A DNA stretch of 64,000 nucleotides, from positions 248,001 to 312,000 of the forward strand of contig NZ_RBID01000016.1 of the NCBI RefSeq assembly GCF_003633895.1, written 5' to 3'. The notes below the pieces were generated by a model that did not search any database, was not told the DNA's origin, and was given only the letters and a program-made list of their open reading frames with translations. Both the position numbers and the translations under genes were made by a program. Positions within the stretch are counted from its first letter, which is position 1, and every line of letters starts with the position of its first letter. Of the stretch, positions 33,323 through 47,450 are shown piece after piece. This stretch comes from Vogesella indigofera. GTDB lineage: Bacteria > Pseudomonadota > Gammaproteobacteria > Burkholderiales > Chromobacteriaceae.

Positions 33323-35235
33323 GAGTCGGGTTGCTGGTTGGCCTTGGCTTGATCGGCGGCAGCCTTGCGCGCGGCGGCGCGGGCCATCGCGGCGGCAATG
33401 GCCGCCTGCTTTGCGTCGTCGAGCCCGCTGCTCTGCGGTGTCGGGGAAGGTGGCTGGCCGCTGGCGGCCTTGGCCTCGTCGGCGGCGTTCTTGCGCGCGG
33501 CGGCGCGGGCCATTGCGGCGGCGATGGCCGCCTGCTTGGCGTCGTCGAGCCCGCTGCTCTGCGGAGGCGGGGTCGGTGGCTGGCCACTGGCGGCCTTGGC
33601 TTCGTCGGCGGCGGTTTTGCGTGCGGCGGCACGGGCCATTGCCGCGGCAATCGCCGCCTGCTTGGCGTCATTCAGGCCGCTGCTATGCTGTTCCGGCAGT
33701 GGCGCCGCTTCGCGCTGCGCGGCGGCCCGTGCCATGGCGGCGGCGATGGCCGCCTGTTTCGGGTCGGCGGCGGGTGCAAGGTTGGCCGCAGCACTGTGGC
33801 TGGCCGCCTGGCGTGCGGCGGCCTGGGCCGCCTTGTCGGCGAGGCGTTGCGCCTTTTCCGTCTTGTCGCGCTGCAGACGGAACTGGCGGAATTCGTGGCG
33901 CTGCCGCGCCAGATTGGCGGCATTCTTGTCGCGCTCGGCGCCCCAGATCTCGCTCTTGGCAAAACGGTAGTAGTCGACCAGCGGGATCTGGCTGGGGCAG
34001 ACATAACTGCAGGCGCCGCATTCGATGCAGTCGAACAGCTGCCACTGCTGCGCCTTGTCGAAGTTCTTGGCCTTGGCGAACCAGAACAGGTCCATCGGCT
34101 GCAGCGATACCGGGCAGGCGCTGGCGCAGTCGCCGCAGCGGATGCAGGGCTGCGCCGGCGGCCGCGGCGGGAACAGCGCCGGCGACTTGACGAGCAGGCA
34201 GTTGCCGGCCTTGGTCAGCCCGGCAGCAAGATCGGGCAGGGTGAAGCCCATCAGCGGGCCACCCATCACCACCTCCTTGCTGTCGTGGTGCGGCCGCGCC
34301 AGCGCCAGCAGGCTGGCGAGCGGGGTGCCGATCAGCGCCTCGACGTTGGCCGCAGCGTCCACCGCGCCGGTAAGGGTGACGATGCGGCTGATCAGCGGCT
34401 CGCCGTGCAGCACCGCGCGGCCGATGGCGTAGACGGTGGCGACGTTGAAGCACTGCACGCCGTGTTCGGTGGCGCGCACGCCGTGCGGAATGGCCTTGCC
34501 GGTCAGCACGTGGATCAGCTGCTTGGCGCCACCGCTGGGGTATTTGGTTGGCACTGCCACCACGCGGTAGCCGTGCATGGCGGCGGCGGCCTGCATCGCG
34601 GCGATGGCCTGCGGCTTGTTGTCCTCGATGCCGATCAGCACCTGGCGTGCCTGTAGCGCGTGGTGGGTGACGGCGATGCCGTCGCAGATGGCGTCGGCGC
34701 GCTCGCGCATCAGGCGGTCGTCGCAGCTGATATAGGGCTCGCACTCGGCGCCGTTGATGACCAGCGTTTCCAGTTGGCTGACGCCGAGTTTGAGGTGGCT
34801 GGGGAACACCGCGCCGCCGAGGCCGACGATGCCCATCTGCGCCAGGAAGTCGCGGATCTCGGCGCCGCTGCGCTGCGCCCAGTCGTGCAGCGGCTGGCGC
34901 TCGATCCAGCGCTCCTCGCCGTCACTGTCTAGGGTGATGGCCAGCTCCGGCAGGCCGGACGGGTGGGCAAACGGTTGCGGCGCGATGGCGCTGACCACGG
35001 CGGAAGTCGGCGCGTGCACCGCGGCCGACAGGCGGCCGTCGGCGGTGGCGATCAGCTGGCCCTTGGCGACACGGTCACCGACGGCGACGCAGGGGCGCGC
35101 GGCATTGCCCATGCTCTGGCGCAGCGCGACGTGCAGCTGCGGCGGCAGCGGCGCCTGGCGGATCGGTGTGGCGCTGGATTGCGCCTTGTTTTCCGGCGGG
35201 TGGATGCCGCCGGGGAAGTCGAACAGCGGCATCAT
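33319..35235 (-). CDS. rsxC: Rnf/Rsx complex subunit C with repeated C-terminal tail
   Basis: A 638-aa protein. The start ATG 35235 overlaps the rsxB stop by 4 bp. The N-terminal part (1-350) carries the NADH/FMN-binding fold, e.g. [17 protein letters not shown]. Two [4Fe-4S] ferredoxin motifs follow, [12 protein letters not shown] (about 363) and [12 protein letters not shown] (about 401). From about 500 to the end the chain is an Ala/Lys-rich tail of four units built on [19 protein letters not shown]-terminal repeats of this kind are also known in enterobacterial RsxC. It links NADH oxidation to the membrane complex on the cytosolic side. Confidence 0.94.
   Translation of the reverse strand: MMPLFDFPGGIHPPENKAQSSATPIRQAPLPPQLHVALRQSMGNAARPCVAVGDRVAKGQLIATADGRLSAAVHAPTSAVVSAIAPQPFAHPSGLPELAITLDSDGEERWIERQPLHDWAQRSGAEIRDFLAQMGIVGLGGAVFPSHLKLGVSQLETLVINGAECEPYISCDDRLMRERADAICDGIAVTHHALQARQVLIGIEDNKPQAIAAMQAAAAMHGYRVVAVPTKYPSGGAKQLIHVLTGKAIPHGVRATEHGVQCFNVATVYAIGRAVLHGEPLISRIVTLTGAVDAAANVEALIGTPLASLLALARPHHDSKEVVMGGPLMGFTLPDLAAGLTKAGNCLLVKSPALFPPRPPAQPCIRCGDCASACPVSLQPMDLFWFAKAKNFDKAQQWQLFDCIECGACSYVCPSQIPLVDYYRFAKSEIWGAERDKNAANLARQRHEFRQFRLQRDKTEKAQRLADKAAQAAARQAASHSAAANLAPAADPKQAAIAAAMARAAAQREAAPLPEQHSSGLNDAKQAAIAAAMARAAARKTAADEAKAASGQPPTPPPQSSGLDDAKQAAIAAAMARAAARKNAADEAKAASGQPPSPTPQSSGLDDAKQAAIAAAMARAAARKAAADQAKANQQPDS
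33330..33780. repeat. 126-bp tandem repeats within rsxC
   Basis: Near-identical blocks encoding [16 protein letters not shown] recur at 126-bp spacing (unit boundaries near 33415, 33541 and 33667), plus one more diverged unit toward 33780. Each unit encodes 42 residues. Perfect in-frame periodicity suggests slippage or recombination could change unit number without breaking the frame. Confidence 0.85.
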
Positions 35236-35807
35236 GGCTTGGCTCCGCTGCTGACGTTCCTGATCGGGATGGTGGGGTAGCGCCACTTCCAGTTGGTGAG
35301 TTCGCTGCCCGGCGGAATCATGCGGATGCAGTCGACCGGACACGGCGCCAGGCACAGCTCGCAGCCGGTGCACTCGCTGGCGATCACGGTGTGCATCTGC
35401 TTGGCGGCGCCGAGGATGGCGTCCACCGGACAGGCCTGGATGCACAGGGTACAGCCGATGCAGGTAGCCTCGTCGATCAGCGCGACCGCCTTCGCTTTCG
35501 GCTGCGGCGCGCCCTCGCCGAACGGCTTGAACTCGACGCCGAGCAGCTCGGCCAGCTTGCGGATGCCGTCCTCGCCACCGGGCGGGCACTTGTTGATGTC
35601 GTCGCTGCCGGCGGCCAGCGCCTCGGCGTAGGGGCGGCAGCCGGGGTGGCTGCACTGGCCACACTGCGTCTGCGGCAGGATGGCGTCGATCTTGTCCACC
35701 AGCGGGTCGGCCTTGACGCGGAAGCGTACCGAGGCATAGCCGAGAATGGCGCCCAGCAGCAGTGCCAGCAGCAGCATCAGCGCCACCGCGATCAGCAGTT
35801 CGCTCAT
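35232..35807 (-). CDS. rsxB: Rnf/Rsx complex subunit B (ferredoxin-like)
   Basis: A 191-aa protein with one N-terminal membrane helix and a Cys-rich cluster domain ([17 protein letters not shown], then CPPGG). Two 4Fe-4S motifs follow, [12 protein letters not shown] (about 113) and [12 protein letters not shown] (about 143). The start ATG 35807 shares one base with the rsxA stop (TAATG). It passes electrons within the Rnf complex on the cytosolic face. Confidence 0.95.
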   Translation of the reverse strand: MSELLIAVALMLLLALLLGAILGYASVRFRVKADPLVDKIDAILPQTQCGQCSHPGCRPYAEALAAGSDDINKCPPGGEDGIRKLAELLGVEFKPFGEGAPQPKAKAVALIDEATCIGCTLCIQACPVDAILGAAKQMHTVIASECTGCELCLAPCPVDCIRMIPPGSELTNWKWRYPTIPIRNVSSGAKP

Positions 35808-36385
35808 TACACCAGTCCCCCGAAACCCATGAAGGCGAGGCTCATCAGCCCGGCGGTGACCAGCGCGATCGCGGTGCCGCGAAACGGCAGCGGTACGTCG
35901 GCGCCTTCCAGTCGTTCGCGCATGGCACCGAACAGGATCAGGATCAGCGAGAAGCCGAGCGCGGAGCCGAGGCCGAACACCAGCGCCTCGGCAAAGCTGT
36001 GCTGTGCCTGCACATTGAGCAGCGGCACGCCCAGCACCGCACAGTTGGTGGTGATCAGCGGCAGGTAGATGCCCAGCGACTGGTACAGCACCGGGCTGGT
36101 CTTGTGGATCACCATTTCGGTGAACTGCACGATGGCGGCGATCACCACGATGAAGGACAGGGTGCGCAGGTACGCAAGATCGAGCGCGACCAGCAGCAGG
36201 TTGATCAGGTGGCTGCTGCCGGAGGCCAGCGTCAGCACGAAGGCAGTGGCGGCACCCATGCCGATGGCGGCTTCCAGCTTTCTGGACACCCCCATGAACG
36301 GGCACAGCCCGAGCATGCGCACCAGTACCACGTTGTTGACGAGTACGGTGCTGACCAGCAGCAAAAAGTAGTGTTGCAAATCCAT
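35807..36385 (-). CDS. rsxA: Rnf/Rsx complex subunit A
   Basis: A 192-aa protein with six membrane helices, first gene of the operon. It is nearly canonical: [38 protein letters not shown]. The complex couples electron flow between ferredoxin and NAD+ to ion transport. In E. coli the homologous Rsx complex keeps SoxR reduced, while in nitrogen fixers it feeds nitrogenase; which job applies here is unknown. A possible FNR/Anr-type box lies about 60-75 bp upstream. Confidence 0.95.
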   Translation of the reverse strand: MDLQHYFLLLVSTVLVNNVVLVRMLGLCPFMGVSRKLEAAIGMGAATAFVLTLASGSSHLINLLLVALDLAYLRTLSFIVVIAAIVQFTEMVIHKTSPVLYQSLGIYLPLITTNCAVLGVPLLNVQAQHSFAEALVFGLGSALGFSLILILFGAMRERLEGADVPLPFRGTAIALVTAGLMSLAFMGFGGLV

Positions 36386-36444
36386 TCCGGGGCCCGGTAA
36401 GCGTTATCCGCGGATTATCCGTGTTCACCGGTGCCGCTTCAACC

Positions 36445-36458
36445 TTGATCTGGATAAA
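36445..36458. promoter_or_regulatory. Possible FNR/Anr box upstream of rsxA
   Basis: TTGATCTGGATAAA matches TTGAT-N4-ATCAA with a perfect left half and a partial right half. It lies in the 270-bp spacer between divergent rsxA and the chemoreceptor gene, which holds no other gene. Weak evidence. Confidence 0.3.
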
Positions 36459-36655
36459 GCGGCAGCCGGTTTTTGCCACGGTGGAGCAAATCTTGCTTGT
36501 CCACGCCAACGCGACTGTGTCACTGTATGCCTGTATACAGTTGCCAAAGTGGCCGTCCGCAACACGGGCGGCCGTTTTCCGCCAGCGCGGCGCTACCCCG
36601 CCGCCGCCGGCGTGACGGTGAGATGCCGGAATAAAAAAACGATAAGGAAGCAAGG

Positions 36656-38689
36656 ATGAAGCGTGCGATCAGCATCGGCACCCGTCTGGTCTGGGCCCAG
36701 GTGGCCCTGATGTCACTGTTGGTGGTCGCCCTGATGGTGCCGGCCTATCTGTTTTCGCAAAAACTGCTGTTCGAGCGCACCCAGGCGGTGCAACAGCAGC
36801 TGATCCACCAGTCGGCCAATATGGCGGCCGGCTTCGACGACGCGCTGAAAATCTCCGCCCAGCAGTTCGAGCGCATGTTCATCGCCAGCTTCAGCGGCGC
36901 CTTTGCCGTGGCGACCGAGGAGAAGGTCGATACCGGTGGCCAGCTGCTGCCGTCGCTGAAGGTGGGCGGGGCGCTGCTCAACAACAATCACGACCTCGCC
37001 GGCGAGTTCGCGGTGCGCAGCGGCAACCCGGCCTCGGTGCTGGTCAAGGACGGCGACGACTTCTACCGGGTATCGACCTCGCTGCTGACCGCCGACGGCC
37101 GCCGCGCGGTCGGCAGCAAGCTGGAGCGCAGCAGCCCGGTGTATGAGCGGCTGAGCCGCGGCATGCCGTTCCAGGGCAAGGTGGTGATGTTCGACAAGGA
37201 ATACGTGGTCAGCTACAGCCCGCTGAAAAACGAGAACGACCAGGTGATCGGTGCCACCTCGGTGGCGCTCAGCGCCAGCGAGGGCGTCGGCGGCCTGCTG
37301 GCACGGCTGTCCAAGGTCAAGCTGGGTCAATCCGGCCATATCGTCATCATCGGCGCCGACAAGAACAGCAGCGAATTCGGCCGCTTCGTGCTGCACCCGA
37401 AACTGACCGGCCGCACCATTGACAAGGACGTCGATGCCGGCGGCCAACCTTACCTGGCCGAGATGCTGAGCCAGGCCAGCGGCAGCCGCACCGTGCGAAA
37501 GCTGGACGACAATGGCAAGCCGGCCGAGCACATGCTGACCTGGCAGCGCTTTGACGCCTGGGGCTGGGTGATTGTCAGCGAGGAGCTGACCTCCGAGCTG
37601 CAACGCGACAACAACATCCTGCTGCAGGGCCTGATCGGCGGCTGTCTGTTGCTGGTGCTGCTGCTGTCGCTGTCGCTGTGGCTGCTCACCGGCCGGCTGG
37701 TGGCCCGGCCGGTGCGGCTGCTGGTCAAGGCTGTCGGCGAAGTGCGCGACAGCAGCGACCTGACCCGCCGCCTCGACATCCCGCGCCGCGACGAAATCGG
37801 CGAGGTGGCCGGCGCGCTCAACAACCTGCTGGAGAGCTTCCGCCAGTCACTGAACCGCACCCGCGCCCACGCCGAGGAGCTGGAAGCCGCCGCGCACGAG
37901 CTGGCCGGCAAGGCGGAAACCGCCGCCGTGGCCGCCGGTGAACAGCGCGACAGCGCCGGCGTGATGGACAGCCATGCCCGTCAGCTGAATGACGGCGTGC
38001 ACCGTATCGAACACGTCGCCGGCGAGGCCAGCCGCGCCGCGCGCGCGTCCAGCGATGCCGCCAGCCAGGGTAGCCAGAGCCTGGTGGCGGCGGTGGACGA
38101 GGTCAACCGCATTGCCAATACCCTTGGCGCCGCTGAAGGCAGCCTGCACAGCCTGGAAGGCAGTGCCAGCCAGATCACCAGCATCATCGCGGTGATTCGC
38201 GATATTGCCGACCAGACCAATCTGCTGGCGTTGAATGCCGCGATTGAGGCTGCCCGTGCCGGCGAATTCGGCCGCGGCTTTGCCGTGGTCGCCGACGAGG
38301 TACGCAAGCTGGCAGAGCGCACCAGCCAGTCGACGCAGGAAATCGGCGGCATGATCGGCGCCATGCAGCAGGCGACGCTGGCGGCGGTGGACGCGATGCG
38401 GCAGTCGGTGACGCTGGCTGCCAACGGCGCGGCGATCACCGGCGAGGCCCGCCACGCCATCGACAGCATTCTCGACGCCTCGCGCGAAACGATGGCTGTG
38501 GTGTCGCGCATCCACCAGCAGCTCGGCGAGCAGCGGCAGAGCGTGGAGGAGATCGCGGCGCAGGTGGCGACGGTGGCGTCGCAGGCGCAGGTCGGCAGCG
38601 AGGCGGCGCAGCGTTCGTCCGAGACGGCGCAGCACATGACCGGCCTTGCCGATGCGCTGCGCGACGAGGTCAGCGTGTTCCGTACCTGA
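36656..38689 (+). CDS. Methyl-accepting chemotaxis protein, Cache type (chemoreceptor 2)
   Basis: A 677-aa protein with an N-terminal helix (about 12-34) and a long periplasmic region of about 290 residues. That region resembles a Cache_3-Cache_2 fusion ([47 protein letters not shown]). A second helix (about 325-348), a HAMP linker ([14 protein letters not shown]) and a signalling domain follow, with tip [20 protein letters not shown] (about 515-535). No CheR-tether pentapeptide is seen. Related sensors respond to organic acids, but the ligand is unknown. One GCGGCCAACCTTAC repeat is inside (37439), read as GGQPYL. Confidence 0.92.
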   Translation: MKRAISIGTRLVWAQVALMSLLVVALMVPAYLFSQKLLFERTQAVQQQLIHQSANMAAGFDDALKISAQQFERMFIASFSGAFAVATEEKVDTGGQLLPSLKVGGALLNNNHDLAGEFAVRSGNPASVLVKDGDDFYRVSTSLLTADGRRAVGSKLERSSPVYERLSRGMPFQGKVVMFDKEYVVSYSPLKNENDQVIGATSVALSASEGVGGLLARLSKVKLGQSGHIVIIGADKNSSEFGRFVLHPKLTGRTIDKDVDAGGQPYLAEMLSQASGSRTVRKLDDNGKPAEHMLTWQRFDAWGWVIVSEELTSELQRDNNILLQGLIGGCLLLVLLLSLSLWLLTGRLVARPVRLLVKAVGEVRDSSDLTRRLDIPRRDEIGEVAGALNNLLESFRQSLNRTRAHAEELEAAAHELAGKAETAAVAAGEQRDSAGVMDSHARQLNDGVHRIEHVAGEASRAARASSDAASQGSQSLVAAVDEVNRIANTLGAAEGSLHSLEGSASQITSIIAVIRDIADQTNLLALNAAIEAARAGEFGRGFAVVADEVRKLAERTSQSTQEIGGMIGAMQQATLAAVDAMRQSVTLAANGAAITGEARHAIDSILDASRETMAVVSRIHQQLGEQRQSVEEIAAQVATVASQAQVGSEAAQRSSETAQHMTGLADALRDEVSVFRT

Positions 38690-38700
38690 TACCGGATCGC

Positions 38701-38722
38701 TTGCGGCCAACGTTGGCCGCAA
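38701..38722. repeat. Perfect palindrome from two head-to-head uptake-like repeats
   Basis: TTGCGGCCAAC directly adjoins GTTGGCCGCAA, giving a 22-bp perfect palindrome 11 bp after the chemoreceptor 2 stop. The two cores overlap rather than flank a loop, unlike the hairpin pairs at 459, 7562, 10539, 11931, 41547 and 46287. Single cores also occur near 1543, 2891, 3241, 4078, 5723, 11011, 14372, 15901, 16488, 19499, 19905, 21374, 23766, 25084, 26691, 29752, 30618, 31749, 31844, 33780, 34345, 37439, 42360, 42810, 43675, 47416, 47577, 49450, 50843, 51210, 52307, 52431, 52496, 53916, 54612, 58651, 59335, 61320, 62987 and 63820. Confidence 0.85.
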
Positions 38723-38730
38723 CGCGCCAG

Positions 38731-38773
38731 GCCCGTGTTCTGCCGAGAGGCGGACACGGGCTTCTTGCTTTTT
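38731..38773 (+). terminator. Rho-independent terminator after chemoreceptor 2
   Basis: Stem GCCCGTGTTC (with GCC) pairs with GGCGGACACGGGC around loop GAGA, followed by TTCTTGCTTTTT. Confidence 0.75.
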
Positions 38774-38878
38774 GCCGGCTGCTGCCGTCATTTGGGCTAT
38801 GGTGGTACAAGCTGGTCAGCATTGCGGTGGCGCGATCGCTGCGCCGCTTGATCCCGGACAAAAACGCTGCGGGTGCCG

Positions 38879-38908
38879 CTTGAAAAGCCATGCGTGATGC
38901 CCAAGTTT
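38879..38908 (+). promoter_or_regulatory. Possible heat-shock (sigma-32) promoter of clpB
   Basis: CTTGAAA at 38879 and CCCAAGTT at 38900 are spaced like the sigma-32 consensus CTTGAAA...CCCCATNT, 33 bp before the clpB start. The -10 half is imperfect. The known heat-shock control of clpB in proteobacteria supports it. Confidence 0.45.
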
Positions 38909-38940
38909 GTCATCATCAAACTGCAAGCAAGGAGCCTGTG

Positions 38941-41517
<2,577 letters not shown>

Positions 41518-41546
41518 GCCGGCGAGCGCTTGACGCGGTATTGAGC

Positions 41547-41590
41547 AAGGTTGGCCGCAAGCCTGTTTGGCTTGCGGCCAACCTTTTTTC
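41547..41590 (+). terminator. clpB terminator built from paired uptake-like repeats
   Basis: A perfect 17-bp stem (41547-41563 with 41569-41585), loop TGTTT, then TTTTT. Both arms contain AAGGTTGGCCGCAAG. It separates convergent clpB and the nucleotidase gene. The clearest example of a repeat pair acting as an intrinsic terminator. Confidence 0.9.
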
Positions 41591-41598
41591 GTTGCTGC

Positions 41599-43233
41599 TT
41601 AACGGCGGATCACGCTATTGCCCGGCTCGAAATTGCTGCTGCGGATCGGGCTTTGTGCGCTGATGTAGGCCTTCAGCATGTCGGCATCAACAAAGCCGGT
41701 GTCGACAAAGCCGGGTTTGCCGGCGAGGCGCGGGTAGCCGTCGCCGCCGGCAGCCATGAAGCTGTTGATCGCCATGCGGTAGCGCCTGGCCGGGTCGATG
41801 GGCTGGCCGCCGATGCTGGCCTGTTTCACTTCACCGTTCTCGATCAGCAGTTGCACGCCGGCGAACTGCGCGAAGGCACCGGCGCCGGCGCTCATTTCCG
41901 CGGCGGCGGCGAGGTAGTCCAGCGCTTCCTTGCCGCTGAAGTCGATGAAGGTGAGGGTGCTGCCGAACGGGAACACCTTCAGCACGTCCTTGTAGCTGAT
42001 CCTGCCGGCCGGCAGCGAGTCACGAATGCCGCCGGAGTTGACCACCGCAAAGTCGGCGCGGGCCTTGTCCATCATCGCCAGCGCGGTAAACACGCCGAGA
42101 CTGGTCGGCTCCTTGCGTACCTGGCTGCGGTCACCGTTGAGCTTGCCGTCGCTGCTGCCCACTTCCACGCTCAGCGCCGCCTGGCCCTTGTCCTGATACG
42201 GCTGCAGGAAGCTCAGTAGCGCAGGGTTCTCGGCGATCTCGGCGGTATACGGCACTTTCTGGCTGCTGCCGTCGGCGCGCTTGACCGTCTGTTTCAGGTT
42301 CACCGGCAGCAGCTGGTATTGCAGCAGCGTCAGCTCGCCGTTGCGATACTGGAAATCGGCGCGGCCAACGTACTTGCCCCATTCGTGCGCCTGCACGATC
42401 CAGGCGCCGTTCTGGCGATCCGGCGCGCACGGCTGGCCGGGGACGTAGGCATCGTTGCGCACGTTCTCGGCCTGCATGCACACCGGGTTCTGGCTGTGGC
42501 CGCCGACGATGAGGTCGAAGCCCTTCACCGCGCGCGCCATCTCCACGTCGCCCGCGGCATTCACGCCGTGGACGCCGTTGGTGTAATGCCCCATGTGGGT
42601 GGCGGCAATCACAATATTGGCGCGCGCCTTCAGCTCCGGCATCAGCGCGGCGGCCTCGGCGGCCGGCTGGCGGAATTCCACGCCCTTGACGTTGTCGGGG
42701 CTGACCAGCTTCCAGGTGTCGTCGGTGGTCAGGCCCATCACCGCTACCTTGACGCCGCCGAGATTGAAGATCTGGTAAGGCTGGAACAGGCGCTGTCCGT
42801 CCTTGTAGACGTTGGCCGCCAGCATCGGGAAGTTTATCCAGCGCTGCTGCTTCTGCAGTACCGCCAGCGGCTTGTCGAACTCGTGGTTGCCGACCGCCAT
42901 CGCGTCGTAGCCCAACCGGTTCATGCCCTTGAAGTCCGGCTCGGCGTCCTGCAGGTCGGATTCCGGTACCCCGGTGTTGACGTCGCCGCCGTCCAGCAAC
43001 AGGCTGTAGCCGCCCTGGGCCTTGACCTCGGCGCGGATGCCGTCGATCAGCGTCTTGCGTGCGGCCATGCCGTACTCACCGTCGCTATTTTTCCAGAAAC
43101 GGCCGTGGTGATCGTTGGTGTGCAGGATGGTGATGCGGTAGGTCTTGTCCGGCTGGTAGCCGCCCAGGCTGCTGCAACCGCTGATGCCCAGTGCCAGCAG
43201 CGACAGGCCGATGGTGGTGATGCGTGCCTTCAT
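41599..43233 (-). CDS. Lipoprotein 5'-nucleotidase / metallophosphatase (UshA/NutA-like)
   Basis: A 544-aa protein. The signal peptide ends LGISGC, a lipobox with Cys at 20, so it is predicted to be a lipoprotein like Vibrio NutA rather than a soluble UshA. The metallophosphatase domain has ILHTNDHHGRFW (about 36), LLLDGGDVNTG, AVGNHEFD (about 114) and ATHMGHY. The C-terminal 5'-nucleotidase domain has VVNSGGIRDSLPAG and the nucleotide-stacking region near the end. It hydrolyses extracellular nucleotides to nucleosides for uptake. An isolated gene with a convergent neighbour. Confidence 0.92.
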   Translation of the reverse strand: MKARITTIGLSLLALGISGCSSLGGYQPDKTYRITILHTNDHHGRFWKNSDGEYGMAARKTLIDGIRAEVKAQGGYSLLLDGGDVNTGVPESDLQDAEPDFKGMNRLGYDAMAVGNHEFDKPLAVLQKQQRWINFPMLAANVYKDGQRLFQPYQIFNLGGVKVAVMGLTTDDTWKLVSPDNVKGVEFRQPAAEAAALMPELKARANIVIAATHMGHYTNGVHGVNAAGDVEMARAVKGFDLIVGGHSQNPVCMQAENVRNDAYVPGQPCAPDRQNGAWIVQAHEWGKYVGRADFQYRNGELTLLQYQLLPVNLKQTVKRADGSSQKVPYTAEIAENPALLSFLQPYQDKGQAALSVEVGSSDGKLNGDRSQVRKEPTSLGVFTALAMMDKARADFAVVNSGGIRDSLPAGRISYKDVLKVFPFGSTLTFIDFSGKEALDYLAAAAEMSAGAGAFAQFAGVQLLIENGEVKQASIGGQPIDPARRYRMAINSFMAAGGDGYPRLAGKPGFVDTGFVDADMLKAYISAQSPIRSSNFEPGNSVIRR

Positions 43234-43265
43234 CTCGTTAACCCCTCAGTAAACGCGTGATGACG

Positions 43266-43295
43266 AAAAAATGGCAGGACATCGAGTCCTGCCAT
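43266..43295 (-). terminator. Rho-independent terminator of glnS
   Basis: Stem ATGGCAGGAC/GTCCTGCCAT with loop ATCGA, followed by Us on the minus strand, about 50 bp beyond glnS. Confidence 0.85.
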
Positions 43296-43347
43296 GCTTT
43301 GCATCATTAACTTAGCGCATCTGCGGGGATCATGCTATCCCGAATGC

Positions 43348-45033
<1,686 letters not shown>

Positions 45034-45216
45034 GGTGATGAATTCGGTCGGCAATAATCTGATCTTGCGATTGTACCTGATTCGCCTGTTGCCGCGCAGT
45101 GCTGCTGCAGTGCGGCGCTATTTGATCCGCATCAACTGTGCGCCAGCCAGCTCATGACACTGACAACGGCGGGGGCGTAGCATGTTTTGTATTACCCCAC
45201 CGTAAAGAGTCGCACC

Positions 45217-46227
45217 ATGAATGACGAAAACAGCAAGGAACAGCCGGTGAACCAGGAAGCCGACAGCGTGGCCGCCGAGCCGCAAAAGCCGGCACCGGCA
45301 CGGCGCCGCAGCGCGGTGGCCAAGGCGCGCGAGGCGGCGGCGCGCGAAATCGAGGCCATCAGCCATGCGCCGGTGGCGCTGCAGGTGGCGCACGCGCCGC
45401 ACGGCAGCATCGAGGACAGCACCAGCGCGCCGTTGCCGGCGGATTTCCCTTATCGCAGCCGCATCAAGCGCGACGATTACGAGCGGCAGAAGGCCGCGCT
45501 GCAGGTCGAGCTGCTGAAGGTGCAGAACTGGGTCAAGGAAACCGGACAGAAGATCGTGGTGCTGTTCGAAGGCCGCGACGCCGCCGGCAAGGGCGGCACC
45601 ATCAAGCGCTTCATGGAGCACCTCAACCCGCGCGGCGCACGGGTGGTGGCGCTGGAAAAACCGACCGAGCAGGAGCGCGGCCAGTGGTATTTCCAGCGTT
45701 ACATCCAGCATCTGCCCACCGCCGGCGAGATGGTGCTGTTCGACCGCAGCTGGTACAACCGTGCCGGCGTCGAGCGGGTGATGGGCTTCTGCACGCCGCA
45801 GGAATACCTGGAATTCATGCGCCAGACGCCCCAGCTGGAACGGATGCTGGTCAACAGTGGTATCCACCTGTTCAAGTTCTGGTTCTCGGTCAGCCGCGAG
45901 GAGCAGCTGCGCCGCTTCATCTCGCGTCGCGATGATCCGCTGAAACACTGGAAGCTGTCGCCGATCGACATCCAGTCGCTGGACAAGTGGGACGACTATA
46001 CCGAGGCGAAGAAGGCGATGTTCTTCCACACCGATACCGGCGACGCGCCGTGGGCGGTGATCAAGTCCGACGACAAGAAGCGTGCCCGTCTCAACTGCCT
46101 GCGCCATTTCCTGTGGCAGCTGCCGTACCCGGACAAGAACCTCGCCATCATCCGCCCGGATGACAAGATCGTCGGCGCGGCCGGCAGCGTGTTCGAGGCG
46201 TCGGAGAAGGAACTGGACCACTTCTGA
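45217..46227 (+). CDS. ppk2: Polyphosphate kinase 2
   Basis: A 336-aa protein from ATG 45217. The N-terminal 70 residues are Ala/Glu/Arg-rich and likely disordered; the PPK2 core follows. Walker A is [16 protein letters not shown] (about 116-131), Walker B is [18 protein letters not shown] (about 175-192), and the lid region has [13 protein letters not shown]. Single-domain PPK2 enzymes move phosphate between polyphosphate and nucleoside di- or monophosphates. The class I or III preference cannot be set by eye. The divergent gene is glnS, with no ppx or ppk1 nearby. Confidence 0.93.
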   Translation: MNDENSKEQPVNQEADSVAAEPQKPAPARRRSAVAKAREAAAREIEAISHAPVALQVAHAPHGSIEDSTSAPLPADFPYRSRIKRDDYERQKAALQVELLKVQNWVKETGQKIVVLFEGRDAAGKGGTIKRFMEHLNPRGARVVALEKPTEQERGQWYFQRYIQHLPTAGEMVLFDRSWYNRAGVERVMGFCTPQEYLEFMRQTPQLERMLVNSGIHLFKFWFSVSREEQLRRFISRRDDPLKHWKLSPIDIQSLDKWDDYTEAKKAMFFHTDTGDAPWAVIKSDDKKRARLNCLRHFLWQLPYPDKNLAIIRPDDKIVGAAGSVFEASEKELDHF

Positions 46228-46286
46228 TCCGCCACGGCCGCGGCGGCGCATGAGGGCAGGGCGCTGTTGCCGGCACGAGGATGACC

Positions 46287-46329
46287 AAGGTTGGCCGCAA
46301 TGGCGTGTGCTGTTGCGGCCAAGCTTTTG
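46287..46329. terminator. Terminator made of paired uptake-like repeats
   Basis: AAGGTTGGCCGCAA (46287) pairs with TTGCGGCCAAGCTT (46313) with one mismatch and a 12-base loop, followed by TTG. It lies between the convergent ppk2 and flavoprotein genes. Confidence 0.7.
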
Positions 46330-46340
46330 TCGTTTGTACC

Positions 46341-47306
46341 TTAGTGCGCTGCCAGCAGCGCGTCGGCCAGCCGTGTGCCGCTCAGATAGGCATCCTCGAC
46401 GCGCTGGCCCAGACACCAGTCGCCGGCGACGCCGACGCCATCCTGCAGCAGGAAGCCGTCCGGTAGCGGATTGGCCGCCTGCGCGTACAGCCAGCGGTGC
46501 GCGCTCAGCTGGCGTGGTGACACGCTGCCGGCGCAGTGCCCGGCCAGCGCCGCGCACAGTACCTGCGCCACTTGCGCCGGGTCGTCGTCCACGTGCTGCG
46601 CCGACCACGCGGGGCTGGCATGCAGCACCCAGCTTTCCATCGCCGGCCGCGCCGGCTTGCTGTTGTTGCGCGCCACCCACGACAGCGGGCCCTCGCCGAT
46701 GAAGGCGGCGTCGAAAGCCAGCGGCAGCGGGCTGTCGCTGAGCAGCATCGCCGCCCAGCACGGCTGCATCTCGACGGCGGCAGCCCGTGTTTGCAGCGCC
46801 GGCAGCGCGGCCAGCAACGGCGCCGCTTGCGCCGGCGGTATCGCCAGCACCACCTGCTGCGCCTGCCACTGGCTGCCATCGTCAAAAGCCAGCTGCCAGC
46901 CGCTGCCGTTACGTTGTAGCGCTAGCAGGCGCAGCTGGTGCTGCACCGGCAGCCCGCCAGCCAGCGCGCGACACAGCGCGCTCATGCCCGGGGTGCCGAC
47001 GAAGCGTGCCTCCGGCACCAGCTCACGCGGCTGGCCGGCCACCACGCGGCCGGACCAGGGCGCGCACCAGCCGGCCTGCTGCCAGTGAGCCAGCGCGGCG
47101 ACAAACTCCGGGGTGCGGGCGGTGAAGTACTGCGCGCCATGATCGAAGCTGAAACCGTCGCCGCGACGGGTGGCCATGCGCCCGCCCATGCCTTTGCTCT
47201 TGTCGAAGACCACCACCTCGCGTCCGGCCGCCGCCAGCTGCCGCGCACAGCTGATGCCGGCCATGCCGGCGCCAATTACCGCGATGTCACACCGTTTTGC
47301 TGTCAT
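46341..47306 (-). CDS. FAD/NAD(P)-dependent oxidoreductase, renalase-like
   Basis: A 321-aa protein with an N-terminal FAD motif (IAVIGAGMAGISCARQLAAA, about 8-27) and the amine-oxidase-type second motif (DKSKGMGGRMATRR, then FDHGAQYFTART). The size and these blocks match bacterial renalase-like proteins, some of which oxidise off-pathway dihydronicotinamide isomers. The C-terminal end has VAGDWCLGQRVEDAYLSG. The activity of this one is not proven. It lies alone, downstream of no obvious partner, in convergent orientation to ppk2. Confidence 0.85.
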   Translation of the reverse strand: MTAKRCDIAVIGAGMAGISCARQLAAAGREVVVFDKSKGMGGRMATRRGDGFSFDHGAQYFTARTPEFVAALAHWQQAGWCAPWSGRVVAGQPRELVPEARFVGTPGMSALCRALAGGLPVQHQLRLLALQRNGSGWQLAFDDGSQWQAQQVVLAIPPAQAAPLLAALPALQTRAAAVEMQPCWAAMLLSDSPLPLAFDAAFIGEGPLSWVARNNSKPARPAMESWVLHASPAWSAQHVDDDPAQVAQVLCAALAGHCAGSVSPRQLSAHRWLYAQAANPLPDGFLLQDGVGVAGDWCLGQRVEDAYLSGTRLADALLAAH

Positions 47307-47415
47307 CCGTCGTCGGCCTTTCTTGCCGCAATGTCGTCATTCACGGCGGGCATTGTCGGTTCGTATCGCGTTTTTGTATAGTACAAATATCGGATGGGCA
47401 AAAAAATGCGGCCAC

Positions 47416-47426
47416 CGTTGGCCGCA
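47416..47426 (+). repeat. Uptake-like repeat between the flavoprotein and HD-GYP-like genes
   Basis: CGTTGGCCGCA, preceded closely by TGCGGCCACC, an imperfect opposite copy (47407). Confidence 0.65.
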
Positions 47427-47450
47427 GACGGTCCGGCTGCTGTCAGCGCG

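Noticed and set aside
33330-33780. Possible CRISPR-like array from regular 126-bp spacing
   Set aside because: The repeats are in frame inside rsxC and encode a periodic protein tail. There is no short-repeat/spacer pattern and no cas genes.
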